64,000 nucleotides of DNA, from assembly GCA_023434365.1 (NCBI GenBank), contig JAEYSV010000016.1:248001-312000 (forward strand), written 5' to 3'. How positions within the stretch are numbered: the first letter of the stretch is position 1; every line of letters starts with the position of its first letter. Both the position numbers and the translations under genes were made by a program. Below the pieces are notes generated by a model. That model ran no database searches, had not been told where the DNA came from, and worked only from the letters and a program-made list of their open reading frames with translations. Of this stretch, positions 43,617-52,440 are shown piece by piece. The DNA is from Bacillota bacterium. GTDB lineage: Bacteria; Bacillota; Clostridia; Lachnospirales; Lachnospiraceae.

Positions 43617-44294
43617 TTAATCAACCCATTCATTTGCAAAAACTTCTTTAAGCTTATCATAACTATTTACTGGATTATTTTCAGCTTGAATTGCCTGTGC
43701 TGTAACTTTCCAAGTAATATTTTCCCTTCCTTTTAAAGCCAACCAGTCCGCTTTAGAAAGTCTTTCAATGTTATCCTCGAAAACATTAACCTTTTTATCA
43801 CTATTCAGTAATTGACACTTAATAGTCCTTTGTGAATGTGGCCCATGTCCCGTTGTTTTCTCACTGAAATAATATAATACTACCTTACTCTCGCTACTTT
43901 CTGACTCGCTTTTATGCCATAACTCGTCATTTACAGACAATAGTCTAACACCATCGAAGTCATCAGGTAAACCTGTAAATTCTACTACTACCCTTACATA
44001 GGCAGCATTATCAGTCAAGTTCTCAACATATGCGTCTTTAGTATATACCTCAACACTACTACTACATCTACCATCTTTAGTAGCTACTGGCATAAGTTTA
44101 TATTCAGCGCCCGCATCACTGAACGTTCCCGGAATTTCACCTTTGACCTCCTCAGTCAAATCAATATCAATATCCCCCACCGTTATCGTATTAGTCAACG
44201 TATCCTCATCCGTAAAAAACGCTAATGTAGCTCCTACTACCATAAGCGTAACCATAGCAACCGCGGTTGCCAAAAGCATTACTTTTCGTTTCAT
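43617..44294 (-). CDS. TasA/camelysin-like SipW-dependent protein (unlinked copy)
   Basis: 225 residues. The signal peptide ends MVVGATLAFFTDEDTLTNTITVGDIDIDL, a textbook SipW/TasA start (split: MVVGATLAFFTDEDTL, then TNTITVGDIDIDL). The mature part has AAYVRVVVEFTGLP and ends with ITWKVTAQAIQAENN, the family's last strands. It stands alone, 3.5 kb from the sipW locus, but shares the direct-repeat motif upstream, so the two may be expressed together. AGGAGG before ATG 44294 gives the start. Confidence 0.88.
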   Translation of the reverse strand: MKRKVMLLATAVAMVTLMVVGATLAFFTDEDTLTNTITVGDIDIDLTEEVKGEIPGTFSDAGAEYKLMPVATKDGRCSSSVEVYTKDAYVENLTDNAAYVRVVVEFTGLPDDFDGVRLLSVNDELWHKSESESSESKVVLYYFSEKTTGHGPHSQRTIKCQLLNSDKKVNVFEDNIERLSKADWLALKGRENITWKVTAQAIQAENNPVNSYDKLKEVFANEWVD

Positions 44295-44358
44295 ACTAAA
44301 TCCTCCTATACAATTATACGACTTGTTATTTCTAACAATTTTTATCATATACACGAAA

Positions 44359-44377
44359 AGTTACATTATGGTTACAT
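44359..44377 (-). promoter_or_regulatory. Direct repeats (11-bp period) upstream of TasA-like gene
   Basis: Minus-strand ATGTAACC and ATGTAACT with an 11-bp period, 65 bp before the start codon, matching the pair upstream of sipW. TATGAT lies downstream at -10 distance, so the repeats overlap the expected -35 region. Confidence 0.5.
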
Positions 44378-44481
44378 TTCAACTAACTAATAAATAAATT
44401 CTTCTACGTATTCCTACTCAACATAACAATAATCGTCAGCCTAATATAATCATGACTTTTCCTCCTTATTCGTTAAATAAA

Positions 44482-44530
44482 AACCCTTAATCAACAAAAA
44501 GTGCACTACACCTTCTATCAACTAAGGGTT
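44482..44530 (-). terminator. Terminator of the coiled-coil gene
   Basis: AACCCTTA/TAAGGGTT (44482-44489 with 44523-44530), followed on the minus strand by TTTTTATTT. The loop is long (33 nt). Confidence 0.5.
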
Positions 44531-44570
44531 AAGAATTAATTCAACTTATACATAGACATTCTATATTACA

Positions 44571-46604
44571 TTATAAAACTATAATTCCTAATTCAATTAA
44601 CAAGTAAACCGCTATTCCAGCAATATTGGCTATTCCTAAAAAGCTACATAAAAAGACAGGCCATCTCTTTTGACTTTGTTTGCTCGCTAAAACCATTTCC
44701 AGCTTTTGATTAATCTGTGCCAAACTAATACTAGTGTTTGTTTTAACATTCTCAACAATACTGCCATCCAGTTTCGCAACAAACTTAATTAAATCATCCA
44801 TTCTCCTACGCAATTCCATGATTTCACCTATTATGCTCTGGCTATCCAAGTTTTGTTGATTTTCGCTAAAAGCTTTGTCATAAACAGAAGGTTGCGATTG
44901 TCGAATTGCTCCCATTCCAGTTAGCTCATCTATTTTTTGCGCAAGGTTGCTAATACTATCTTTAATAAATGCAAGATCAATTGTCGTCTGTGCTGTTTGC
45001 ATTCCAGAAGAATATTCCATGTCACTTGTAGCAGCATATTCTGATGCCCAAGCATTAGGAGGCTGCGCATTCCCCTTTTCGGCAGCTTCCTCCATTTCAC
45101 TTAATCTATTGTCATAACGTTTTAATGTATCCTTATAAAAAGCAAGCGCCTGCCGATAATCATTTAACATATTCTCGACTTCTTTTAGGGATGATTCCTC
45201 ATGCGAGTTAGATAACTGATAGATGCTATTTGTTATAGTATCTATATGATCCATCTTTTCTTGATATATTTCAAGAATTTCCTTATATTTATTTAAAACC
45301 TGTTCCAAATCTTCTATTTTGGTTACTTCACCTGTATCTTGCTCTTGTAATAAACTCCTCTGATTAGTTTCTTCTGTAATACTAGTTTGGGAAGGCGCCT
45401 GCTCATGAACCTGATAGACATCGTTTTGCATATAATCAGTATAATCGTTGTTTTTCATCCCATAGGCTTCTTCTCCACTTAAGAAACCAGAATCAAGATA
45501 CATATTATTATTAAGATCATAATCAGTATTATAGTCTTGACCCGATACAAACTCTGAATCCGACAAAAAATCATTCTCAATAAGTAAATCAGGTTCTCCA
45601 AACAGTCCACCAGCGTACTGTTTTTCCCTATTTGACATCGTACTTGCTTGTGTCTCAACACTGTTTTCTTTATATGGTATTACTAGAGAAGATATTTTCA
45701 TGTTCTCCCGCACAAGGGATTTATCGTCATGATTCTCATTTCTTTCAGTTTTTGGTACTAGCTTTTGTTCCTGTACCTGTTTTAGCTTTGCTATATGTAC
45801 GTCCATCTGGGCACGATAATCGTTAATCTGAGCACGTTGCTCTTCGATTAAGGATTTCTGCTCTTCCATGATGATTTGATGTTCTGTTATTTGATCTTTT
45901 AACTGTTGATAATATTCTTCCCTCTGAAGATTCATTTCGGCACGATAGTCATAAAGCATCTCTTTTTGTTCTTCTATCTGCCTTCTTAACTCGTTAAGAA
46001 GAACTGGCTGACTATCTAAAAACTTTCTCTGCTCACTAACTTGCTGTTTCTGCTCTTCAAACAACAGCTGTTGATCCTCATACTGCTGTTTCTGATCCTC
46101 AAGCTGCAAATTCTGTTTTTCAAACTGTTCCTTCTGATTCTGCATTAAAGTAGATAATAAATTGATTTGTTTGTAAAGAGAATTGTCAATGTCAGTAAAC
46201 TGAGTATCCAAAATACGTAATTTTTCCTCGTATTCTGCTATCACTCGTTCCATATTGGATGTATCAACAGTAAACTCATTAGGAATTGTTCGCAGTTGCT
46301 TCTCCATGGCATAGATACAGCGTTGTAATTCACTAAGACTTTTTTCATATGATGTCTGGATTGCCTTATAGCTATCATTCACTGCAAACATAGCTCCATT
46401 GTTTGTAAATGATTCTTCCATCTGCTCAAGCAATTCATGATAATACGCTAACGTCTCACGATATGTGAACAACACTCGCTCAATTTTTGTGACAATTACA
46501 GAACCCTCTGACCTTTTTGGCGCACCGTTTTTTTCTTCTACGGTTCGAGCTCTGGTTTTCCTTTGTGTAAATGATCCAAAACCTTGGCCATTTAATCCAC
46601 TCAT
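44571..46604 (-). CDS. Coiled-coil protein with C-terminal membrane anchor
   Basis: 677 residues, not recognised as a known family. Residues about 35-280 are a long coiled coil with Gln/Glu-rich near-repeats (QLEDQKQQYEDQQLLFEEQK). A disordered acidic Asn/Asp/Tyr-rich part (about 310-420) and a second coiled coil (about 430-500) follow. One hydrophobic helix lies at the extreme C-terminus (VFLCSFLGIANIAGIAVYLL), so it is probably tail-anchored with the bulk in the cytoplasm. A scaffold or cell-architecture role is possible but not supported further. AAGGAGGAG lies before the ATG. Confidence 0.6.
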   Translation of the reverse strand: MSGLNGQGFGSFTQRKTRARTVEEKNGAPKRSEGSVIVTKIERVLFTYRETLAYYHELLEQMEESFTNNGAMFAVNDSYKAIQTSYEKSLSELQRCIYAMEKQLRTIPNEFTVDTSNMERVIAEYEEKLRILDTQFTDIDNSLYKQINLLSTLMQNQKEQFEKQNLQLEDQKQQYEDQQLLFEEQKQQVSEQRKFLDSQPVLLNELRRQIEEQKEMLYDYRAEMNLQREEYYQQLKDQITEHQIIMEEQKSLIEEQRAQINDYRAQMDVHIAKLKQVQEQKLVPKTERNENHDDKSLVRENMKISSLVIPYKENSVETQASTMSNREKQYAGGLFGEPDLLIENDFLSDSEFVSGQDYNTDYDLNNNMYLDSGFLSGEEAYGMKNNDYTDYMQNDVYQVHEQAPSQTSITEETNQRSLLQEQDTGEVTKIEDLEQVLNKYKEILEIYQEKMDHIDTITNSIYQLSNSHEESSLKEVENMLNDYRQALAFYKDTLKRYDNRLSEMEEAAEKGNAQPPNAWASEYAATSDMEYSSGMQTAQTTIDLAFIKDSISNLAQKIDELTGMGAIRQSQPSVYDKAFSENQQNLDSQSIIGEIMELRRRMDDLIKFVAKLDGSIVENVKTNTSISLAQINQKLEMVLASKQSQKRWPVFLCSFLGIANIAGIAVYLLIELGIIVL

Positions 46605-46693
46605 TTTTACTCCTCCTTAGTGCTTGGACAGCAAATAATATTTTAAATTACATTTTGTAATTAACCTTCTTATTTGTCTTTCTTTTAAATAGT

Positions 46694-47434
46694 TCAGTTC
46701 GTCTCATTTACAACTATAGAAAAACCATCTTTCATTGCTTTTTCTGTATCAAACTGTTCGTCTAGATGCATTAAGTATATTTTTTTTCTTTCCTCTAAAG
46801 GCCAGTTTTTTGTCTCATCTATTAACATACTATATTCCATATGCACACCTGTACCCGTCAGAGAAGTTACCTCATGATAAATTGCATCGTATAAAGAGTA
46901 GTTATGAAGTCTTTTGTCAAATTGGCTTGTATCTCCACTATAATAGAAACTAAATTGATTGTGCACTATAAACTCTAAACTAAATGTATTAACCGTTCCT
47001 TTATAGTTTAATGCATCTGTATGATTACAGTCTATAAAACTATACTCCGGTAATTTATTAAAACCGGGAATATACAGCTCGTCCCATTTATTCTCAAAAA
47101 AATTATACCACTTTCTTGAAACACCTTGCAACAACAAAAAGTCACAAATTGACTGAGATGGAAAATAAACACAAATATTGCTCATGTCTTGTCTAAAAAC
47201 CTTGAAATAAAGATATGCTATCAAGGTACCTAGACTTCCAACATGATCACTGTGTAAGTGTGTTATAAAAATATTTACTCTGCTTTTTTGATTAAGAACA
47301 CCTTTATTAATTAATTTAGAAAATACATCCTCACCGCAATCTATTAAAAACAATTCTTTTCCTAATTCAAAATAAGCACTTGTATTACCTAAATTGGTGT
47401 TGAATGCTCCACCTGAACCTAAAAATGTTAACAT
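46694..47434 (-). CDS. MBL-fold hydrolase, RNase Z-like
   Basis: 246 residues. It has the start LTFLGSGGAFNTNLGNTSAY and the zinc motif THLHSDHVGS (HxHxDH). Later metal ligands are suggested by YYSGDTSQFD and YLMHLD. The layout is like RNase Z and related nucleases or phosphodiesterases, but the length is shorter than classical RNase Z. Its start overlaps the end of the alarmone synthetase gene by 7 nt, so the two are translationally linked. Substrate unknown; a nucleotide-messenger link is only a guess. AAGGAGACAG lies before the ATG. Confidence 0.8.
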   Translation of the reverse strand: MLTFLGSGGAFNTNLGNTSAYFELGKELFLIDCGEDVFSKLINKGVLNQKSRVNIFITHLHSDHVGSLGTLIAYLYFKVFRQDMSNICVYFPSQSICDFLLLQGVSRKWYNFFENKWDELYIPGFNKLPEYSFIDCNHTDALNYKGTVNTFSLEFIVHNQFSFYYSGDTSQFDKRLHNYSLYDAIYHEVTSLTGTGVHMEYSMLIDETKNWPLEERKKIYLMHLDEQFDTEKAMKDGFSIVVNETN

Positions 47435-48366
47435 ACTGTCTCCTTACGTTTTCTGAAAAAGAATCCTGTACTTTCCTTTTTTTGGTTTTCGTCAGGTATA
47501 TCAATTATATCGGATACTTTTTCCAATACTTGAGTTTCTTCTTTTATTTTATGGGTTTTATTGTAATTACTGCTATCATTATTTGTACTAAACTCTTCTA
47601 CTTCTATTGTCGCGTCAACAAAATCGCTCATTTTTGTGTATCGCTTCTCCACTGTTACATCTTCTTCTGTATATACAGTACCATAGGATGCTTTCATCAT
47701 ATCCTGGAAAACACCTGTTCCAACTTTTCTTTCCGCCTCCTGGTGGTATGACTGAATATCATCATTAATTGAAAGCATTTTCTGATCCAAGAATGATACA
47801 ATATCGGCACATTCCTTTAATTGTTTCCGAATACTTTCAGGGGCATTTCCTTCAAATTTATAATAGATTTTATGCTCAAGACTTGCCCAAAAATCCATTG
47901 CAATAGTTCTGATTTGGATTTCTACTTTTGTCTCAATTACGTTATTAGATAAAAAAATTGGAACGCATACTATCATATGATAACTCATATACCCATTTTC
48001 TTTAGGACACATAATATAATCTTTAATCTTCAATACTTTTACATCACTTTGTTTAGCTATTAGATCCGCAATACGATAAATATCTGATGTAAAAGAACAA
48101 ATAATGCGAATACCTGCTACATCGTTAATATGCTTCACAATACTTTCAATTGTTAATGGCAGATTTTTATGTCGGATTTTTTTTGCTATACTTTGAGGCG
48201 ATTTAATTCTAGATGTAATATGTTCAATCGGGTTATAGCGATGTGCCAACTTGAACTCATTATTCAGTATTTCAAGTTTCGTGTTTATCTCCCTAAGCGC
48301 AGAATCATACAATAAAATTGCCTGACTCCACTCTTCCTTTTCATCATAAAACATTGGCAAATCCAT
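47428..48366 (-). CDS. RelA/SpoT-domain protein, small alarmone synthetase
   Basis: 312 residues with a single RelA/SpoT synthetase domain (about 40-200): HITSRIKSPQSIAKKIRHK, NDVAGIRIICSF, GYMSYHMIV and VEIQIRTIAMDFWASLEHKI. No HD hydrolase domain or regulatory TGS/ACT part is present, so it should make (p)ppGpp from GTP/GDP and ATP without degrading it. It resembles RelP/RelQ types. The C-terminal 90 residues are charged and unique. AGGGGG precedes the ATG. It sits upstream of an overlapping MBL-fold gene and divergent from the exporter operon. Confidence 0.88.
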   Translation of the reverse strand: MDLPMFYDEKEEWSQAILLYDSALREINTKLEILNNEFKLAHRYNPIEHITSRIKSPQSIAKKIRHKNLPLTIESIVKHINDVAGIRIICSFTSDIYRIADLIAKQSDVKVLKIKDYIMCPKENGYMSYHMIVCVPIFLSNNVIETKVEIQIRTIAMDFWASLEHKIYYKFEGNAPESIRKQLKECADIVSFLDQKMLSINDDIQSYHQEAERKVGTGVFQDMMKASYGTVYTEEDVTVEKRYTKMSDFVDATIEVEEFSTNNDSSNYNKTHKIKEETQVLEKVSDIIDIPDENQKKESTGFFFRKRKETVC

Positions 48367-48439
48367 TTATGATGCCCCCTATCTATATTATTTATTGTTT
48401 TCTATTTATTTAGCTAACTTCATACGCATTTTCGGTCTA

Positions 48440-48445
48440 ATTATA
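48440..48445 (-). promoter_or_regulatory. Extended -10 box before the alarmone synthetase gene
   Basis: TGCTATAAT on the minus strand (TATAAT at 48440-48445), about 75 bp upstream of the start. The -35 region is poor, as is common for extended -10 promoters. Confidence 0.4.
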
Positions 48446-48522
48446 GCATATAAATATGAACAAAAATTGAACGAAACTTATCTTAATAAAGAATTAATAT
48501 TCCTTTAACCTATAATTTTTTC

Positions 48523-48551
48523 TTGACATTGGTAAATTATTCAAGTACAAT
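48523..48551 (+). promoter_or_regulatory. Promoter of the ABC exporter leader
   Basis: TTGACA (48523-48528), 17-bp spacer, TACAAT (48546-48551). It directs a leader of about 260 nt before the first exporter gene. Confidence 0.82.
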
Positions 48552-48583
48552 AGCTTTATATTTTGAGAAAAGGAGGTATCATT

Positions 48584-48697
48584 ATGGCATCAAGATTTAA
48601 TTATAACAGTATAGCAAATCATAACATTCTATCTAACAATTATATAATGCATGTAAACCATGAGATTACCTCTGTAAAAAGGAAGATATCCTTATAA
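48584..48697 (+). CDS. Leader peptide 1 (37 residues)
   Basis: Short ORF right after the promoter with a very strong ribosome site (AAAGGAGG, 8 nt before ATG). The product starts MASRFNYNSIANHNILSNN and ends in a basic stretch VKRKISL. It is rich in Asn, Ile and Ser and has no domain. Its place between promoter and terminator upstream of a BmrCD-like exporter recalls BmrB, the leader peptide for ribosome-mediated attenuation of bmrCD in Bacillus subtilis. There is no sequence similarity to claim; the role is inferred from arrangement. Confidence 0.65.
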   Translation: MASRFNYNSIANHNILSNNYIMHVNHEITSVKRKISL

Positions 48698-48719
48698 ATA
48701 TTATTGTAGGAGTATCATT

Positions 48720-48821
48720 ATGATATTCTTGTATATTATTATAAGGTCTACATTTGCCGTGGTTTTTCTAAGCCACGGCTTATTTTTGTCTTTTTTCAGG
48801 GAATCTCAAAAAGGAAGGTGA
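48720..48821 (+). CDS. Leader ORF 2 (33 residues) reading through the terminator
   Basis: Second short ORF with its own site (GTAGGAG, then ATG). The upstream segment GAGTATCATTATG repeats that of the first ORF. It encodes MIFLYIIIRSTFAVVFLSHG and continues through the terminator stem. Its stop codon TGA overlaps the ribosome site of the first exporter gene. Translation here would open the terminator hairpin and deliver ribosomes to the exporter start. Whether it is translated is not known. Confidence 0.45.
   Translation: MIFLYIIIRSTFAVVFLSHGLFLSFFRESQKGR
48756..48798 (+). terminator. Attenuator terminator in the exporter leader
   Basis: GCCGTGG (48756-48762) pairs with CCACGGC (48773-48779) around a 10-nt loop, followed by TTATTTTTGTCTTTTTTC. 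It lies between leader ORF 1 and the first exporter gene, inside ORF 2. Confidence 0.85.
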
Positions 48822-48825
48822 AACA

Positions 48826-50553
48826 ATGAAGAAAATAACACAATATATACTTGATTATTGGTATTTTTACGTCTTTGCGATTATCTGCATGGTAATTAGT
48901 ATTATATTAGATATGCTTAGTCCACTAATTACTGGCATTATTATAGATGATGTCATTGATAAAGGAAAAATTGAACTCTTAACAATGCTTTTAGTTAGTA
49001 TCTTCTTTATCGGCATAGGACGTAGTATTTTTGGCTATCTAAAAGAATTTACTTTTGATCATGTGGGTATACGCATTGCGAAAGATATGCGAAAAAATCT
49101 ATTTAATCATATACAAACATTATCTATTAACTACTTCGATAATACTAATACAGGTGAGTTAATGGCACGTGTGAAAGATGACATTGATATGATATGGAAC
49201 TCCTTAGGATTTGTTGGTATGTTAATAATTGAGGTTTTTATTCATACTGGGATTGTTTTATTTTGTATGTATCGTATCAACTGGAAATTAGCCTTAATTC
49301 CAACCATCATAATTCCTGTTATTGGAATACTGGCAGTAGTTATGGAACGAAAATTAGGAAAAATTTATGAAGAAATCAGTGAGGAAACCGCTAGTTTAAA
49401 TACAGTAGCAGAAGAAAACATTAGTGGAGTACGTACGGTCAAAGCATTTGCAAGAGAGAAGCATGAAATTAGTAAATTTTTACGTCATAATAAACGATAC
49501 TACGATTTAAATATGACCCACTCTAAAGTATTTGTTCGTTATTACCCTTATTTTCAAATTACTACAAAGCTACTACCTTTTCTAATTCTTTTATTTGGTG
49601 GATTTTTAGTTATTGAAAAAGAAATAACAATTGGCGATTTAAGTGCCTTTACTTTTTATTCAATGAATATTGTTTGGCCTATGGAAATGCTCGGTTGGTT
49701 AACTAATGACTTTTCTGCAGCAGTAGCATCAAATAAGAAAATTAAAAGAATTTATGCTCAGGAAAGTTCCATAAAAGAAGCTGAAGTCCCAATTGAACTT
49801 AATCCTGTAAAAGGAAAGATAGCTTTTGAGCATGTTTACTTCTCACATGATGACAAAGAGGTGCTTTCTGATATTTCATTTACAATTGAGCAAGGAAATA
49901 CTCTTGGAATTATGGGAGCCACTGGTGCAGGTAAAAGTTCAATTATTCAACTACTTCAACGCCAATATGATGCTCAACAAGGGAATATAAAATTAGATGA
50001 CATAAACATTAAGGAATTAACTCTTAAGAATCTACGTGAAAACATTTCTCTTGTTATGCAGGATGTCTTTTTATTTTCAGAAACAGTAAGAGAGAATATT
50101 AAGCTTGGTAAGAAAAATAATTTAGATGATTCTACCGTGTTTTATGCAGCTCACCAAGCGCAAGCTGGAGAATTTATTGAGCGAATGGATAAAGGCTATG
50201 AAACCGTTATTGGAGAACGTGGCGTAGGCTTGTCTGGAGGGCAAAAACAGCGAATCAGTATTGCTCGTGCAATTGCTAAAAAAACACCTATTTTAGTTTT
50301 AGATGACTCCACTTCTGCATTAGACATGGAGACAGAAAGCTTTATTCAAAAATCACTACTTAGTCTAACCCAAACAACGAAACTCATTATCGCTCACCGA
50401 ATTAGTGCTGTTCGATATGCTAACGAAATTATCTTTTTAAAAAATGGAAAGATTGCTGAACGTGGTACGCATGAAGAACTATTAGCAAAAAAAGGTCTAT
50501 ATTATGAAACTTACCTAGCACAATACGGAGAGTACTTACAACAAAATGCTTAA
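48826..50553 (+). CDS. ABC multidrug exporter half, BmrC-like (degenerate Walker B)
   Basis: 575 residues: six membrane helices (about 1-310), then an ATPase domain. Walker A is GATGAGKSS, the signature is LSGGQ and Walker B reads ILVLDDSTSALD. The catalytic Glu is replaced by Asp, as in the non-hydrolysing half of heterodimeric exporters such as BmrC. It pairs with the next gene, 23 bp downstream. The likely job is ATP-driven export of drugs or other toxic compounds at the cell membrane. Expression is probably controlled by the leader attenuator. AAGGAAGG precedes the ATG. Confidence 0.9.
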   Translation: MKKITQYILDYWYFYVFAIICMVISIILDMLSPLITGIIIDDVIDKGKIELLTMLLVSIFFIGIGRSIFGYLKEFTFDHVGIRIAKDMRKNLFNHIQTLSINYFDNTNTGELMARVKDDIDMIWNSLGFVGMLIIEVFIHTGIVLFCMYRINWKLALIPTIIIPVIGILAVVMERKLGKIYEEISEETASLNTVAEENISGVRTVKAFAREKHEISKFLRHNKRYYDLNMTHSKVFVRYYPYFQITTKLLPFLILLFGGFLVIEKEITIGDLSAFTFYSMNIVWPMEMLGWLTNDFSAAVASNKKIKRIYAQESSIKEAEVPIELNPVKGKIAFEHVYFSHDDKEVLSDISFTIEQGNTLGIMGATGAGKSSIIQLLQRQYDAQQGNIKLDDINIKELTLKNLRENISLVMQDVFLFSETVRENIKLGKKNNLDDSTVFYAAHQAQAGEFIERMDKGYETVIGERGVGLSGGQKQRISIARAIAKKTPILVLDDSTSALDMETESFIQKSLLSLTQTTKLIIAHRISAVRYANEIIFLKNGKIAERGTHEELLAKKGLYYETYLAQYGEYLQQNA

Positions 50554-50576
50554 ATAGCATAGAAAGGAGGGATTAC

Positions 50577-52352
50577 ATGTCAATCAATTCTGCTAGAGTA
50601 GATGAACACTCCAGTGATCAGGCAAAAAAACAAATCCTAAAAAGGCTTTTTGGATATCTGTTAAGCTATAAAGGCACGATTGTCCTTGTACTTCTTCTTA
50701 TGGCAGTTATTACTTCAATCACCCTGCTAAACCCATTACTGATGGAGTCAGCTATTGACGATTACATTCGTCAGCAGGACTCAAAAGGCCTTTTGATTCT
50801 TATATTAATTGCAATGATATTAAATATTATTCTATGCATTGCAGTCAAAATTAGAATGTTACTTATGGCCAAAGTATCAAATAGAATCCTCGTAACAATA
50901 CGCCAGGACCTCTACACTCATCTTCAAAAACTAAGCTTTTCATTTTTTGATAGTCGTCCGACAGGTAAGATTCTAGCTCGACTAATTGGAGATATTAACT
51001 CATTAAAACAAGTATTAAGTAACACTGTAACAACTTTGCTGCCTGACTTTATTACTATTTGTTCCGTTGTAATAATAATGGTTATAAAAGATGTAAAATT
51101 AGCACTTGCTTCTCTTTGTAGCTTACCGCTTATGATGATTGGTTTGTTTTGTATTCAATGCTTTAGCCATAAGAGATGGCAAGTCTTTCGTAAAAAAAGT
51201 TCTAATGTAAATGCTTATGTTCATGAAAGCCTTTCGGGAATTCGTATTATTCAAAGTTTTACTGCCGAAGAAGAAAGCAGTGATGCCTTTGATGAGCTAT
51301 TAGAAGAGCATAAGCACGCATTTATAAGAGCTTTTACTTTAAACGATGCTTTTGGTCCTTGTGTAGATTTTTGTTGGGGTCTTGGCACTATGATGATGTA
51401 TTTTGTCGCAATTAACATTATTGGAATAGAAAATGTTAGTATAGGTACTATTGTTGCTTTTGGAACTTATATTACAATGTTCTGGAATCCAGTAATGAAT
51501 CTAAGCAATTATTATAATCAAATAATAACAAACATTAGTGGTGCTGAGCGTATTTTTGAAATACTTGATACAGAACCCTCTATAAAGGATAAAGAACATT
51601 CAATAACTTTGCCTTCAATAAAAGGAGAGGTTACTTTTGAACATGTCTCTTTCTCTTATGAAGAAGGAATAAACGTCCTTGAAAATTTAAGCTTTCATGT
51701 TAGAGCAGGTGAAACAATTGCATTAGTTGGTCCAACCGGAGCAGGCAAAACCACTGTAGTAAACCTTATTAGCCGCTTTTATGATTTAAAAAATGGTCGA
51801 ATACTCATTGATGGTTATGATATCGCTAACGCTAACCTAGATAGCTTACGTTCTCAAATGGGTATTATGACTCAAGATAATTTCTTATTTACTGGAACAA
51901 TAATGGATAATATCCGGTATGGCAAATTAAACGCAACCGATGAAGAAGTGATTAATGCTGCCAAAGCAGTTAATGCACATGATTTTATTATAAAACTAAA
52001 AGATGGCTACCAAACTGAATTAAAAGAAAGAGGTGGGGGCTTATCTATTGGTCAAAAACAGCTACTAGCATTTGCCAGAACAATGGTAAGTCAACCTTCT
52101 ATTTTAATCCTTGATGAAGCTACTTCAAGTATTGACACACAAACCGAATTACTTGTACAAAAAGGAATTGAGACCTTATTAAAAGGTAGAACCTCCTTTG
52201 TTATAGCTCATAGACTTAGCACAATTCAAAAAGCAGATCGTATCTTTGTTATTGACCAGGGCGGAATTCTAGAAGAAGGCTCTTCCAAAGAATTGCTTGA
52301 GAAAAAAGGGCATTATTATAATCTATATATGGCGCAATTTAAAAATCTATAA
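50577..52352 (+). CDS. ABC multidrug exporter half, BmrD-like
   Basis: 591 residues: membrane domain (about 25-320), then ATPase. Walker A is GPTGAGKTT and Walker B is ILILDEATSSID with the catalytic Glu present. The signature reads LSIGQ, not LSGGQ. Combined with the partner (LSGGQ, but Asp at the catalytic place), this gives one full and one degenerate ATP site, the hallmark of heterodimeric exporters such as BmrCD or LmrCD. AAAGGAGGG precedes the ATG. The gene is closed by a terminator. Confidence 0.9.
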   Translation: MSINSARVDEHSSDQAKKQILKRLFGYLLSYKGTIVLVLLLMAVITSITLLNPLLMESAIDDYIRQQDSKGLLILILIAMILNIILCIAVKIRMLLMAKVSNRILVTIRQDLYTHLQKLSFSFFDSRPTGKILARLIGDINSLKQVLSNTVTTLLPDFITICSVVIIMVIKDVKLALASLCSLPLMMIGLFCIQCFSHKRWQVFRKKSSNVNAYVHESLSGIRIIQSFTAEEESSDAFDELLEEHKHAFIRAFTLNDAFGPCVDFCWGLGTMMMYFVAINIIGIENVSIGTIVAFGTYITMFWNPVMNLSNYYNQIITNISGAERIFEILDTEPSIKDKEHSITLPSIKGEVTFEHVSFSYEEGINVLENLSFHVRAGETIALVGPTGAGKTTVVNLISRFYDLKNGRILIDGYDIANANLDSLRSQMGIMTQDNFLFTGTIMDNIRYGKLNATDEEVINAAKAVNAHDFIIKLKDGYQTELKERGGGLSIGQKQLLAFARTMVSQPSILILDEATSSIDTQTELLVQKGIETLLKGRTSFVIAHRLSTIQKADRIFVIDQGGILEEGSSKELLEKKGHYYNLYMAQFKNL

Positions 52353-52383
52353 CAGTGCAATTAAAGGAGAAAAGCAAAAAAAT

Positions 52384-52434
52384 ACAGGAGGATGGAATAG
52401 TGAGTTTTACTCTATGCCATCTCCTGTTTTTTTT
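52384..52434 (+). terminator. Terminator of the exporter operon
   Basis: ACAGGAGGATGG pairs with CCATCTCCTGT with one bulge, followed by a run of eight T. It lies between convergent genes. Confidence 0.9.
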
Positions 52435-52440
52435 ACTCTG

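Noticed and set aside
48584..48821. Sequence homologues of the Bacillus BmrB leader
   Set aside because: Only the arrangement is similar; no peptide similarity could be argued, so the symbol was not used.
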